Assembly (NCBI RefSeq): GCF_013085465.1
Contig: NZ_CP049838.1
Span: forward strand, 1,860,001 to 1,924,000
Direction: 5' to 3'
From: Streptomyces asoensis
GTDB taxonomy: Bacteria > Actinomycetota > Actinomycetes > Streptomycetales > Streptomycetaceae
DNA length: 64,000 nt
A program made the position numbers and the translations under genes. A model generated the notes under the pieces. The model was not told the origin of the DNA, made no database searches, and saw only the letters and a list, made by a program, of their open reading frames with translations. This document shows positions 1-8,268 of the stretch, piece after piece. Position 1 is the first letter of the stretch. The number at the start of each line of letters is the position of its first letter.

Positions 1-1
1 C

Positions 2-1384
2 GCCGAGCTCGCCACGCTCTGGTCGCCCGAGCACAAGGTGAAGCTGGAGCGTCAGCTCTGGCTCGCCGTGCTGCGGGCTCAGAAGGACCTCGGGATCGAG
101 GTGCCGGATTCGGCGATCTCCGACTACGAGCGTGTCCTGGACACCGTCGACCTGGCCTCCATCGCCGAGCGCGAGAAGGTCACCCGGCACGACGTGAAGG
201 CCCGGATCGAGGAGTTCAACGACCTCGCCGGCCATGAGCAGGTCCACAAGGGCATGACGTCCCGTGACCTGACGGAGAACGTCGAGCAGCTCCAGATCCG
301 GCTCTCGCTGGAGCTCGTCCGCGACCGCACGGTGGCCGTGCTGGCGCGTCTCGGCAAGCTGGCCGGCGAGTACGGCGAGCTCGTCATCGCCGGGCGCTCC
401 CACAACGTGGCCGCGCAGGCCACGACCCTCGGCAAGCGGTTCGCGACCGCCGCCGACGAGCTGCTCGTCGCGTACGGACGGGTCGAGGAGCTGCTCGGGC
501 GCTACCCGCTGCGCGGCATCAAGGGCCCGGTCGGCACCGCCCAGGACATGCTCGACCTGCTCGGGGGCGACGCCGCCAAGCTCAGCGAGCTGGAGGACCG
601 GATCGCCGGTCACCTGGGCTTCTCGCAGGCGTTCACGTCCGTCGGCCAGGTCTACCCGCGGTCGCTGGACTACGAGGTCGTCACCGCGCTGGTGCAGCTC
701 GCGGCGGCCCCCTCCTCGCTGGCGAAGACGATCCGGCTGATGGCCGGGCACGAGCTGGTGACCGAGGGGTTCAAGCCCGGCCAGGTCGGCTCCTCGGCGA
801 TGCCGCACAAGATGAACACCCGCTCCTGCGAGCGCGTCAACGGCCTGATGGTCATCCTGCGCGGCTACGCGTCGATGACCGGCGAGCTGGCGGGCGACCA
901 GTGGAACGAGGGCGACGTGTCCTGCTCGGTGGTGCGCCGGGTCGCGCTGCCGGACGCGTTCTTCGCGCTCGACGGTCTGCTGGAGACGTTCCTGACGGTG
1001 CTCGACGAGTTCGGCGCCTTCCCGGCGGTCGTCGCCCGGGAGCTGGACCGCTACCTGCCGTTCCTCGCCACCACCAAGGTGCTGATGGGCGCGGTGCGCG
1101 CGGGCGTCGGCCGTGAGGTCGCGCACGAGGCGATCAAGGAGAACGCCGTCGCCTCGGCGCTGGCGATGCGCGAGCAGGGTGCCGAGCGCAACGAGCTGCT
1201 GGACAAGCTGGCCGCCGACGAGCGGCTCCCGCTCGACCGTGCCCAGCTGGATGCGCTGATGGCCGACAAGCTGTCCTTCACGGGTGCCGCGGCGGCCCAG
1301 GTGGCCACGGTCGTCGGCCGGGTCGAGGAGATCGTGAAGCAGCGTCCGGAGGCGGCCGGCTACACCCCGGGAGCGATCCTCTGA
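2..1384 (+). CDS. purB: Adenylosuccinate lyase PurB, 5' end outside window
   Basis: Catalyses fumarate release in two purine-biosynthesis steps (SAICAR to AICAR, adenylosuccinate to AMP) in the cytosol. The reading frame is open from the first bases of the window (AELATLWSPEHKVKLE), so the true start lies upstream and roughly the first 10-20 residues are missing. The fumarase/aspartase superfamily signature GSSAMPHKMN is intact near position 790. The SHNVAAQATTLGKRFA segment carries the family's catalytic-histidine neighbourhood, and TSRDLTENV is also typical. The gene is full length apart from the cut. It is followed, with overlap, by a DNA glycosylase gene, which suggests co-transcription. 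Confidence 0.95.
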   Translation, partial: AELATLWSPEHKVKLERQLWLAVLRAQKDLGIEVPDSAISDYERVLDTVDLASIAEREKVTRHDVKARIEEFNDLAGHEQVHKGMTSRDLTENVEQLQIRLSLELVRDRTVAVLARLGKLAGEYGELVIAGRSHNVAAQATTLGKRFATAADELLVAYGRVEELLGRYPLRGIKGPVGTAQDMLDLLGGDAAKLSELEDRIAGHLGFSQAFTSVGQVYPRSLDYEVVTALVQLAAAPSSLAKTIRLMAGHELVTEGFKPGQVGSSAMPHKMNTRSCERVNGLMVILRGYASMTGELAGDQWNEGDVSCSVVRRVALPDAFFALDGLLETFLTVLDEFGAFPAVVARELDRYLPFLATTKVLMGAVRAGVGREVAHEAIKENAVASALAMREQGAERNELLDKLAADERLPLDRAQLDALMADKLSFTGAAAAQVATVVGRVEEIVKQRPEAAGYTPGAIL

Positions 1385-1926
1385 CGCGCTTCACCCAGGC
1401 GGAGCTGGAGGCCGCCCGCGACCGTCTCGTACCGGACGTCGTCGCGGGCGGCCTGCGCGTGCTGTTCTGCGGCATCAACCCGGGCCTGATGACGGCGGCC
1501 ACCGGCCACCACTTCGCCCGCCCGGGCAACCGCTTCTGGCCGGTGCTGCACCTGTCCGGCTTCACCCCGAGGCTGCTGAAGCCCGCCGAGCAGCAGGAAC
1601 TGCTGTCCTACGGGCTCGGCATCACGAACGTGGTGGCGAGGGCGACCGCGCGGGCCGACGAGCTCACGGCGCGGGAGTACCAGGACGGCGGGCGGCTGCT
1701 GGCGGAGAAGGTGACCCGGCTGAAGCCCCACTGGCTGGCGGTGGTCGGCGTGACCGCGTACCGGGCGGCCTTCGACGACCGCAAGGCCGCGGTGGGCCCG
1801 CAGGAGCGGGTCATCGGGGACACCCGCGTGTGGGTGCTGCCGAATCCCAGCGGGCTGAACGCGCACTGGACGGCGGCGACGATGGCGGAGGAGTTCGCGC
1901 GGCTGCGGGTGGCGGCGGAGGACTGA
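1381..1926 (+). CDS. mug: G/U mismatch-specific uracil-DNA glycosylase (Mug type)
   Basis: Base-excision repair enzyme predicted to remove uracil opposite guanine. The hallmark motifs are visible: GINPG near the N-terminus (residues about 30-34 of the long form) and the C-terminal NPSGLN loop. Homologous sequence (TRFTQAELEAARDRLVPDVVAGGLR) continues upstream of the first GTG (1459). The only initiation-like codon that would include it is CTG at 1381, which overlaps the purB stop as CTGA. I therefore set the start at 1381, with GTG 1459 as the conservative alternative; a start at 1459 would remove about 26 residues and leave the enzyme beginning just before GINPG. Translational coupling to purB is inferred. 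Confidence 0.85.
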   Translation: MTRFTQAELEAARDRLVPDVVAGGLRVLFCGINPGLMTAATGHHFARPGNRFWPVLHLSGFTPRLLKPAEQQELLSYGLGITNVVARATARADELTAREYQDGGRLLAEKVTRLKPHWLAVVGVTAYRAAFDDRKAAVGPQERVIGDTRVWVLPNPSGLNAHWTAATMAEEFARLRVAAED

Positions 1927-1957
1927 GGGCCTCGTGCCGGGGCGTCCTGCCGGGGCC

Positions 1958-2329
1958 TCAGGGCGGGTCGGTCTCGGTGACGACCAGGAGGAGCTGGATC
2001 TCGTCGCACGGGTCGAGATCGGCGACGCCCAGGGCCACCCAGCGGCCGTGCTCCTCCGCCCGCCAGAGGTACACGTCCCCCACCCGGAGGCTCAGCTCGG
2101 CCCAGGGCTCGGGTATCTCCTCGGTCCCGGTCCGCAGCCGGACCGTCTGAAGCCCGACGTGGTCCGGATCCCCCCATCTCACCGTCAGTCTCCCGGCCAG
2201 GTGCTCCTTCTCCTCGTGGAACCGCTCCACCTCCGCGAGACGCACCGCGGCGTCGGCGACCGCGAGGCCGTGACTGGTCACCAAGGCCGTCGTACCGCGA
2301 CCGGGCCCGAGGTACCTGTCGATGTCCAT
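1958..2329 (-). CDS. Conserved hypothetical protein, third gene of ABC operon
   Basis: About 123 residues starting MDIDRYLG; upstream in-frame TTG (2359) and GTG (2353) codons would lengthen it by up to 10 residues. A GGAG lies 3 nt before ATG 2329. I recognise no domain. It is acidic, has no membrane segment or signal peptide, and the C-terminal half (RVGDVYLWRAEEHGRWVALGVADL) looks like a small beta-rich fold. It sits about 57 bp downstream of the ABC permease on the same strand, so it is probably the last gene of that operon. Function unknown. Confidence 0.6.
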   Translation of the reverse strand: MDIDRYLGPGRGTTALVTSHGLAVADAAVRLAEVERFHEEKEHLAGRLTVRWGDPDHVGLQTVRLRTGTEEIPEPWAELSLRVGDVYLWRAEEHGRWVALGVADLDPCDEIQLLLVVTETDPP

Positions 2330-2386
2330 GAGCTCCAGTAAACCCGCCACCACTGACAATTGGCGGGCCGTCAGCCGGCCTACCGC

Positions 2387-3145
2387 TCAGGCATCCCTTC
2401 GCTGCACCCTCCACGCCCCTGCCGCGACCGCCGTCGCCGCCCACAGGGCCGTCACCGCGAGCCCCGTCCACGGGCCCAGAGCCCCCTCCCGCCTGCTGTG
2501 GAGCACGACTTGGCCGGCTCGGTCGGGCAGCAGGTCAGCGACGTTCCCGCTCATGTCGCCGACGACGAAGGACACGATCAGCAGGAACGGGACGAGGATG
2601 CTCAAGGCGGTCGTCCCGCTCCGCAGCACGGCCGTCAGGCCCGCCGCGAGCAGCGCCATCAGCGTCAGGTAGACGGCACAGCCCAGCGCGCCGCGCAGAC
2701 AGTCGGCGGTGCTCAGCCCGTCGGCCTTCTCCCCCAGTACGGCGCTGCCCACGACCACGGTGATCAGGCCGGTGGTGAGACCGACGGTCAGTACCGGCAG
2801 GGCGATCGCCGTCAGCTTGGCGGCGAACCAGCGGCCCCGGTGCGGCACCGCGGCCAGGGACAGACGCAGTGCGCCGCCCTGGAACTCGCTCGCGACGGCC
2901 GTCGTCGCGAAGGCGATCGCCGCGATCTGACCGAAGCTCACGCCGAAGAAGACGGAGAAGAGTGGGTCGAGGTCCTCGGCATCCGTGCCGGTCGCGGCGT
3001 CCGCCGAGGACGCCGAGGACGCCGAGAACGCGGAGACCACCGAGAACGCGACGGTGGCCGACAGCACCGCGCACAGGCCGCCGACCAGCGAGCGCAGCGT
3101 ACGGATCTTGATCCACTCGGCGTGGAGTGCGGGCGTGAATCCCAT
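2387..3145 (-). CDS. ABC-2 type transporter permease
   Basis: Integral membrane subunit of an ABC exporter, 252 residues. The N-terminus MGFTPALHAEWIKIRTLRS is the usual ABC-2 permease opening (AEWxKxxTxRS), followed by about six hydrophobic segments (roughly residues 18-40, 60-80, 100-130, 150-175, 180-200 and 225-245). The start is ATG at 3145, with GGAGG 5-9 nt upstream inside the end of the ATPase gene; the gap to that gene is 2 nt, so the two are translationally linked. Reading the same frame upstream gives a much longer spurious ORF antisense to the kinase. Substrate unknown; a divergent two-component system suggests a drug, peptide or envelope-stress role. Confidence 0.88.
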   Translation of the reverse strand: MGFTPALHAEWIKIRTLRSLVGGLCAVLSATVAFSVVSAFSASSASSADAATGTDAEDLDPLFSVFFGVSFGQIAAIAFATTAVASEFQGGALRLSLAAVPHRGRWFAAKLTAIALPVLTVGLTTGLITVVVGSAVLGEKADGLSTADCLRGALGCAVYLTLMALLAAGLTAVLRSGTTALSILVPFLLIVSFVVGDMSGNVADLLPDRAGQVVLHSRREGALGPWTGLAVTALWAATAVAAGAWRVQRRDA

Positions 3146-3147
3146 GG

Positions 3148-4068
3148 TCAGGCCTCCTGGGGCCGGGCCGCGAACTCTGCTTCGGCGGCGGTCAGGTCGA
3201 GGTAGGCCTGCTCCAGCGTGCCTTCCTCCGCGGTCAGTTCGAGCAGGGGGACGCCGGCGTCGGACAGGAGGCGGCCGATGTCGTCCACGCGCGCGTGGTG
3301 CACCGTCCAGTGCCCGTCCGCGTGTTCCTCCGCGTCGTGGCCGTGGCGGGCGAGGGCGCTCGTCAGCGCCGTGGGGTCGGTCGTACGGATGCGTACGCGG
3401 GGCCGCACGCGCGCGTCGATGAAGTCCCGCATGGGGGTGTCGGCCAGCAGGCGGCCCCGGCCGAGGACGACGAGGTGGTCGGCGAAGGAGGCGGTCTCGT
3501 TCATGAGGTGGCTGGAGACCAGTACGGTGCGGCCTTCCGCGGCGAGCCGCCTCAACAACCCGCGGATCCAGACGATGCCTTCGGGGTCCAGGCCGTTGGA
3601 CGGCTCGTCGAGGAGCACCGATCCGGGGTCTCCGAGCAGCGCGGCGGCGATGCCGAGTCGTTGGCGCATGCCCAGGGAGTAGGTCCGCACCCGGCGCCGC
3701 GCGGCCGGGGCGAGGCCCGTCTCCGCCAGCACCTCCTCGACCCGGCGCACGGCGATGCGGTTGCTCGCCGCCAGGGCACGCAGGTGATCGCGCCCGGTCC
3801 GGGACCCGTGCGCGGCCTGTGCGTCGAGCAGAGCGCCGACGTGGCGCAGGGGTTGCCGCAGGGCGGTGTAGGCCTGGCCGCCGATGGTGGCGGTGCCCGA
3901 GGTGGGCCGGTCCAGGCCGAGGACGAGGCGCAGGGTGGTGGACTTGCCCGCGCCGTTGGGGCCGAGAAAGCCGGTGACACGGCCGGGCCGGACGCTGAAC
4001 GTGAGGCGGTCCACGGCCCGTCGGGGGCCGTACTCCTTGGTGAGGTCTCGTACGTCGATGCTGGTCAT
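3148..4068 (-). CDS. ABC transporter ATP-binding protein
   Basis: ATPase subunit partnering the downstream permease, 306 residues. Visible motifs: Walker A GPNGAGKST (about residues 39-47), signature YSLGMRQRLG (about 135-144), Walker B VLLDEPSNGLDP (about 154-165) and the H-loop SSHLM. It follows the DRA/multidrug exporter pattern, with a C-terminal extension of about 90 residues. ATG 4068 has GAGAG at a normal distance; a second ATG two codons upstream (4074) is possible. The gene is divergent from the histidine kinase at 4178, with a nested inverted repeat between them, which suggests the exporter is the main target of that system. Confidence 0.9.
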   Translation of the reverse strand: MTSIDVRDLTKEYGPRRAVDRLTFSVRPGRVTGFLGPNGAGKSTTLRLVLGLDRPTSGTATIGGQAYTALRQPLRHVGALLDAQAAHGSRTGRDHLRALAASNRIAVRRVEEVLAETGLAPAARRRVRTYSLGMRQRLGIAAALLGDPGSVLLDEPSNGLDPEGIVWIRGLLRRLAAEGRTVLVSSHLMNETASFADHLVVLGRGRLLADTPMRDFIDARVRPRVRIRTTDPTALTSALARHGHDAEEHADGHWTVHHARVDDIGRLLSDAGVPLLELTAEEGTLEQAYLDLTAAEAEFAARPQEA

Positions 4069-4098
4069 GGCCATCACTCTCGCCACTGACCAAGGCCG

Positions 4099-4146
4099 GG
4101 TCCTCCCCCGCCGGTGGGGAGCGTCTCCCCCGCTCGGGGGAGGACC
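4099..4146. promoter_or_regulatory. Nested inverted repeat between ABC operon and two-component genes
   Basis: Outer arms GGTCCTCCCCCG (4099-4110) and CGGGGGAGGACC (4135-4146) are perfectly complementary. Inside them GGGGAG-CGT-CTCCCC (4116-4130) forms a second perfect palindrome. It fills the 109-bp gap between the divergent starts at 4068 and 4178. A binding site for the adjacent LuxR/NarL-type response regulator is the simplest reading; a transcribed hairpin is possible. Confidence 0.6.
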
Positions 4147-4177
4147 GTTGTCGGTGCCGCCTGCCACGATGGTCGGC

Positions 4178-5332
4178 ATGGGCCGCTTCCTGCGCCCGCT
4201 GCTGCGGGGGACGACATACACACGACTGCTGCATCTGTGGGTGCCGATGCTGGTCGTGAGCGTCTGGATGTTCATCGACCCGTCGAGGCCGTGGGTGCCC
4301 GCGCTGCTGCTCGTTCCGGTGGGGCTGATCCCGGCGGTGCGGACGGGCGAGGGGGTCCAGGCCCGGCTGCTGCTCCTGCCGGGCGACGCTCACGCCGGCT
4401 TCTCCGTGGCGCCGTCGGCGACCTGGCGGGACCGGCTGCGTACGGTGCTGTGGCTGGAGGCGCGGATGGCCCTGGGCGCGGCGGCGATGTTCGCTTGCGT
4501 CTGGTTGCCCACCCTGGTCTACGACCTGGCCGCCGGCGCGGGCGGGCCGGTTCCGGACGACCTGCCCGGCCTGCACGGGGTGGCCCCGCACTGGTGGCCG
4601 GCCCTGCTCGTCCCGCTCCCCCTCCTCGCCCTGTACGGCGCCGTGGTGGGCCTGGGCGAGTTGGTGACCGTCGTCGCGCGCGGGCTGCTGGGTCCGTCCG
4701 CCGCCGAGCGGCTCGCCGCCCTGGAGGAACGCACGGAGCAGTTGCTCGAACGCAACCGCATCGCCCGGGAGTTGCACGACTCCATAGGGCACGCGTTGAC
4801 GATCGCGGTGGTGCAGGCGGGCGCGGCGCGGGCGGCGGGCGACGCGGAGTTCACCGACCGGGCGCTTGCGGCCATCGAGGAGAGCGGCCGGTCGGCGCTC
4901 GCGGACCTGGAGCGGGTGCTCGGCGTGCTGCGGGAGCCGGGACGGCCGGTGAGCGACAGGCCGACGCTGGCGGAGGCCGACCGGCTGCTGGAGTCGGCGC
5001 GGGCGTCCGGGGCGAAGGTCGACGCCGAGGTGACCGGGCCGCTGGAGACGGTGCCGGGGCCGGTGTCCCGGGAGGGCTATCGCATCCTCCAGGAGTCGCT
5101 GACCAATGTGCTGCGGCACGCGGGGTCCGTTCCGGTGCGGGTCCGCGTGGGGGTCGCCGACGATCTGCTGCGCCTGGAGGTGCGCAACCCGCTGACGGCC
5201 CGCATACCCGGCCCGGGGCGTGGCAGCGGGCTGCGGGGCATACGGGAGCGGGCCGCCCTGCTCGGCGGGCGGGCGTCGACCGGGCCGGACGAGGGGGACT
5301 GGAGAGTGCGGGCGGAGTTGCCCCTGCGCTGA
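4178..5332 (+). CDS. Two-component sensor histidine kinase (HisKA_3 type)
   Basis: Membrane sensor kinase, 384 residues. The N-terminal half has about four hydrophobic segments (roughly 20-52, 98-115, 140-170), a coiled segment at 175-192, then the phosphoacceptor box RIARELHDSIGH with His at about residue 200. The HATPase_c domain follows (N-box LQESLTNVLRHA, G-box GRGSGLRGIRERA). This is the NarX/LiaS-like class. ATG 4178 is chosen; ATG 4169 is three codons upstream, and neither has a clear Shine-Dalgarno sequence. The response regulator begins 14 nt downstream. Signal unknown; the divergent exporter suggests a compound sensed at the membrane. Confidence 0.9.
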   Translation: MGRFLRPLLRGTTYTRLLHLWVPMLVVSVWMFIDPSRPWVPALLLVPVGLIPAVRTGEGVQARLLLLPGDAHAGFSVAPSATWRDRLRTVLWLEARMALGAAAMFACVWLPTLVYDLAAGAGGPVPDDLPGLHGVAPHWWPALLVPLPLLALYGAVVGLGELVTVVARGLLGPSAAERLAALEERTEQLLERNRIARELHDSIGHALTIAVVQAGAARAAGDAEFTDRALAAIEESGRSALADLERVLGVLREPGRPVSDRPTLAEADRLLESARASGAKVDAEVTGPLETVPGPVSREGYRILQESLTNVLRHAGSVPVRVRVGVADDLLRLEVRNPLTARIPGPGRGSGLRGIRERAALLGGRASTGPDEGDWRVRAELPLR

Positions 5333-5346
5333 TCTACGCTGGCCGG

Positions 5347-6009
5347 ATGCCGGTCACCGTGCTCCTCGTCGACGATGAACCCCTGGTGCGGATGGGGCTG
5401 CGTGCCGTGCTGGAGGCGCAGTCCGACATCGAGGTCGTCGGGGAAGCGGCCGACGGGGCGGCGGTGATCCCGCTGGTGCGGCGACTGCGGCCGGACGTGG
5501 TCGCCATGGACGTACGCATGCCGCTGATGGACGGCATCGAGGCCACGCGCGCGGTGCTGCGGACGGTCGACGAGCCGCCGAAGATCCTCGTCGTGACGAC
5601 CTTCGAGAGCGACGAGTACGTCTACGAGGCGCTGCGCGCGGGCGCGAACGGGTTCCTGCTGAAGCGGGCCCGGGCCGCCGAGATCGTGCACGCGGTGCGT
5701 CTGGTCGCCGAGGGCGAGTCGCTGCTGTTCCCGGCGTCGGTGCGGCGGCTGGCCGCCGAGTACGGCGACCGCGGAGGCAATCGGGCGGCCCGGGACACCC
5801 TGGAGCGGGCGGGGCTCACCGAGCGGGAGGCCGAGGTACTCCGGCTGATGGCGCGCGGGATGTCGAACGCGGAGATCGCCGCCCGGCTCGTCGTCGGGAC
5901 GGAGACGGTCAAGTCGCATGCCGGCGCGGTGCTGGCGAAGCTGGGGGCGCGGAACCGGACGCAGGCGGTGATCACGGCGTACGAGTCGGGGTTCGTCGCA
6001 CCGGGGTGA
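5347..6009 (+). CDS. NarL/LuxR-family response regulator
   Basis: Cognate partner of the kinase 14 nt upstream, 220 residues. The receiver domain (1-120) has the acidic pair DDE (9-11), the phosphoacceptor Asp at about residue 55 in AMDVRMP, the switch threonine in VVTTF and the lysine in LLKRA. The C-terminal LuxR helix-turn-helix reads LTEREAEVLRLMARGMSNAEIAARL...TVKSHAGAVLAKLGARNRTQAV. It probably binds the nested inverted repeat at 4099-4146 and controls the divergent exporter. Confidence 0.93.
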   Translation: MPVTVLLVDDEPLVRMGLRAVLEAQSDIEVVGEAADGAAVIPLVRRLRPDVVAMDVRMPLMDGIEATRAVLRTVDEPPKILVVTTFESDEYVYEALRAGANGFLLKRARAAEIVHAVRLVAEGESLLFPASVRRLAAEYGDRGGNRAARDTLERAGLTEREAEVLRLMARGMSNAEIAARLVVGTETVKSHAGAVLAKLGARNRTQAVITAYESGFVAPG

Positions 6010-6108
6010 GCGCGCGCCGGTAGATATCGGTACGGATTCCTTACTCGCCGGGGTCCGTCCCGCCGAGTACGATCCGCCCAACACGCGCACGAGCTGGAAG
6101 GACGGACG

Positions 6109-7266
6109 TTGGGGCAGCTGACCGGCGGGGATCCCTCGCTGCTGCGAAGGATCAATTCCGCGGTGGTGCTGCACGCGCTGCGTGCCGCGGACTGCGCGAC
6201 GCTCACGGAGATCACCCGCGTGACGGGCCTGTCCCGGCCGACCGTCGAGGGGGTCGTCGAGGACCTCATCGGGGCGGGGCTCGTCGTCGAGAAGGCGGCC
6301 GACGAGAGTGTCGCGCGGCGGCAGGGGCGGCCCGCGCGGCGGTTCCGGTTCCGGGCGGAGGCCGGGCACCTGCTGGGGCTGGAGATCGGCTCGCACCGGG
6401 TGGCCGCGCTGCTGTCCGACCTGGACGGCCGGGTACTGGGCGCGCAGGCCAAGGAGGTCGACGAGGCGGCACCGGCGGACGAACGGCTGGAGCGGCTGCG
6501 TACGGCCGTCGCCGAGCTGCTCCGCCGGGCGGGCGTCCCGCGCAGCTCGCTGCGGGCGGTGGGGGTCGGCACGCCCGGGATCGTGGAGGCGGACGGGACG
6601 GTACGCCTCGGCACCGCGCTGCCCGAGTGGACGGGGCTGCGGCTGGGTGAGCGGCTGAGCCGTTCCTTCAAGTGTCCGGTGCTGGTGGAGAACGACGCCA
6701 ACGCGGCGGCCGTGGCCGAGCACTGGAAGGGGTCGGCCACCGAGTCCGACGACGTCGTCTTCGTGCTGGCCGGGCTGAGCCCGGGCGCCGGCTCGCTGAT
6801 CGGGGGCCGGCTGCACCGGGGGTACGGCGGGGCGGCCGGGGAGATCGGCGCGCTGCATCTGCTGGGCCGGGAGGTGACGCCGGAGACGCTGCTGTCCATG
6901 ACGGACGAACCGTTGCATCCGCTGGACGAGCAGGCGGTCGCCGAGGTGTTCGCGCAGGCCCGTGAGGGCGACGAGCAGGCCCGGGCGGCGGTGGACCGCT
7001 TCATCCAGCGGCTCGTGCACGACGTGGCCGCGCTGGTCCTTGCGCTGGATCCGGAGCTGGTCGTGGTGGGCGGCTGGGCGGCCGGTCTGGACGGTGTGCT
7101 GGAGCCGCTGCGGAACGAGTTGGCGCGCTACTGTCTGCGCCCGCCGAAGGTGGCCCTGTCGCTGCTGGGCGAGGCGGCGGTGGCGACGGGGGCGCTGCGG
7201 CTCGCCCTCGACCATGTCGAGGAGCAGCTGTTCGCGGTCGAGGGGACGGTGACGGCGCGGCGGTGA
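6109..7266 (+). CDS. ROK-family transcriptional regulator
   Basis: 385 residues: an N-terminal winged helix (about 10-75, RINSAVVLHALRAADCATLTEITRVTGLSRPTV) and a C-terminal ROK sugar-kinase-like domain. The start is TTG at 6109, with GGAAGGA 6 nt upstream. The ROK ATP/sugar region is partly conserved (ENDANAAAVAEHW, GGAAGEIGALH). However, the cysteine-rich zinc motif that normally follows GEIGH (CxCGxxGCxE) is replaced by LLGREVTPETLL. Loss of the zinc site suggests a regulator without sugar-kinase activity. It stands alone between the two-component system and a terminator; target genes unknown. Confidence 0.9.
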   Translation: MGQLTGGDPSLLRRINSAVVLHALRAADCATLTEITRVTGLSRPTVEGVVEDLIGAGLVVEKAADESVARRQGRPARRFRFRAEAGHLLGLEIGSHRVAALLSDLDGRVLGAQAKEVDEAAPADERLERLRTAVAELLRRAGVPRSSLRAVGVGTPGIVEADGTVRLGTALPEWTGLRLGERLSRSFKCPVLVENDANAAAVAEHWKGSATESDDVVFVLAGLSPGAGSLIGGRLHRGYGGAAGEIGALHLLGREVTPETLLSMTDEPLHPLDEQAVAEVFAQAREGDEQARAAVDRFIQRLVHDVAALVLALDPELVVVGGWAAGLDGVLEPLRNELARYCLRPPKVALSLLGEAAVATGALRLALDHVEEQLFAVEGTVTARR

Positions 7267-7289
7267 CCGGTCGTCAGCGGTGAAACGCG

Positions 7290-7318
7290 CCGCGCCCCGG
7301 TGGAGTTCCGGGGCGCGG
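7290..7318. terminator. Perfect GC hairpin between convergent ROK and GntR genes
   Basis: Arms CCGCGCCCCGG and CCGGGGCGCGG (11 bp, no mismatch) with a 7-nt loop, lying just after the ROK stop. There is no T-tract, as usual in Streptomyces. It probably serves both convergent genes. Confidence 0.75.
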
Positions 7319-7394
7319 TGGAGGTGTCCGCCCGATGACCGGGTGCAGGCCGTTCAGGGAGCCTGCCGTATCCGGCCCGCGGCGGACGGGGTGT

Positions 7395-8156
7395 TCAGGA
7401 GGCCTGGCGCTCCGGACCGTGGTGTATCTCCACGCCGCCGGACGCGCCGAACGTCAGCCGGCAGGTGTCCGCGCGGTAGGTCGCGACGGAGAGCGCCGCG
7501 GTGCGTCCCCCGGCGAAGAAGCGGGTGGTGACGACGAGGACGGGGGCGCCGGGGAGGCGGTCGAGTTCCCGGGCGTCGTCCGCGCGGGCCGAGCCCAGCT
7601 CCACGGCGCGGTCCTGGCCCTCCAGTTCCAGGCGCTGGAGCTCGCGCAGCACCGCACGCGCGCGTGCCGCCTCGGAGGGGGTGTCGATCGCGGTGAGGTC
7701 GGGCACCGACGTCACGGGGACGTAGAGCAGTTCGGCGGCGACGGGCTGGCCGTGCGAGACGCGCGAGCGGCGCACGATGTGCACGGCCTGGTCGCGCGCG
7801 GTCTCCAGGGCGGTGGCGACGACCGCGGGCGGAGCCGCGAGCGTGCAGTCGACGGCCTGCCAGCCGTCGTCGCCCGTGCCCGGCCAGACCTGCTGGTCGC
7901 TGCCGACGGCGACGCCCATGCGCGGCGGCGCGACGGTGGTGCCGACGCCCCGGCGGCGCTGGAGCCGGCCCTCCAGTTCGAGCTGCTCCAGTGCCTGGCG
8001 GAGCGTGGCGCGGGCGACGCCGAAGCGGGCGGCCAGGTCACGCTCGTTGGGCAGGATCTCGCCGACGGTGAATTCCGAGTCGAGTGCCTCGCTGAGCACG
8101 GTCTTGAGATGCCAGTACTTCGGTTCCGGTACCGATTCCAGCTGCGTGGTCCCCAC
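7395..8156 (-). CDS. GntR-family regulator with UTRA domain
   Basis: 253 residues: an N-terminal GntR winged helix (about 15-75, ILPNERDLAARFGVARATLRQALEQLELEGRLQRRRGVGT) and a C-terminal HutC/UTRA effector domain (about 95-245). Start chosen at GTG 8156, where GGAGG is 5 nt upstream. An in-frame GTG at 8252 would add 32 arginine-rich residues with no ribosome site. A perfect TTGGTC-AA-GACCAA palindrome lies about 100 bp upstream and resembles the operators of DasR/HutC regulators, suggesting autoregulation. The ligand is probably a sugar phosphate or small metabolite; this is not DasR itself. Confidence 0.9.
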   Translation of the reverse strand: MGTTQLESVPEPKYWHLKTVLSEALDSEFTVGEILPNERDLAARFGVARATLRQALEQLELEGRLQRRRGVGTTVAPPRMGVAVGSDQQVWPGTGDDGWQAVDCTLAAPPAVVATALETARDQAVHIVRRSRVSHGQPVAAELLYVPVTSVPDLTAIDTPSEAARARAVLRELQRLELEGQDRAVELGSARADDARELDRLPGAPVLVVTTRFFAGGRTAALSVATYRADTCRLTFGASGGVEIHHGPERQAS

Positions 8157-8254
8157 CCTGTCCTCCGCAATCGCCGTGGTCCGGCGGCGTTTTTCGCGCC
8201 CTTGTTTATTAAAGGTTGTTGTACTTCTCTGCGACCATAGGGCGGCCCCCACCC

Positions 8255-8268
8255 TTGGTCAAGACCAA
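8255..8268. promoter_or_regulatory. GntR/HutC-type operator palindrome
   Basis: TTGGTCAAGACCAA is a perfect 6-2-6 palindrome and closely matches the TGGTCTAGACCA core of dre-type sites bound by HutC/DasR regulators. It lies upstream of the GntR gene. A second inverted repeat (CCTCGA...TCGAGG, 8270-8287) follows immediately. Confidence 0.7.

Noticed and set aside
2500..3116. Minus-strand alternative frames inside the permease
   Set aside because: Arg/Pro/Gly-rich shadows of the real membrane protein.
2387..5119. 910-codon open frame on the minus strand through the ABC and kinase genes
   Set aside because: Only its last 252 codons are the permease. The rest is antisense to the kinase and ATPase, rich in Arg/Pro/Gln, with no start signal.
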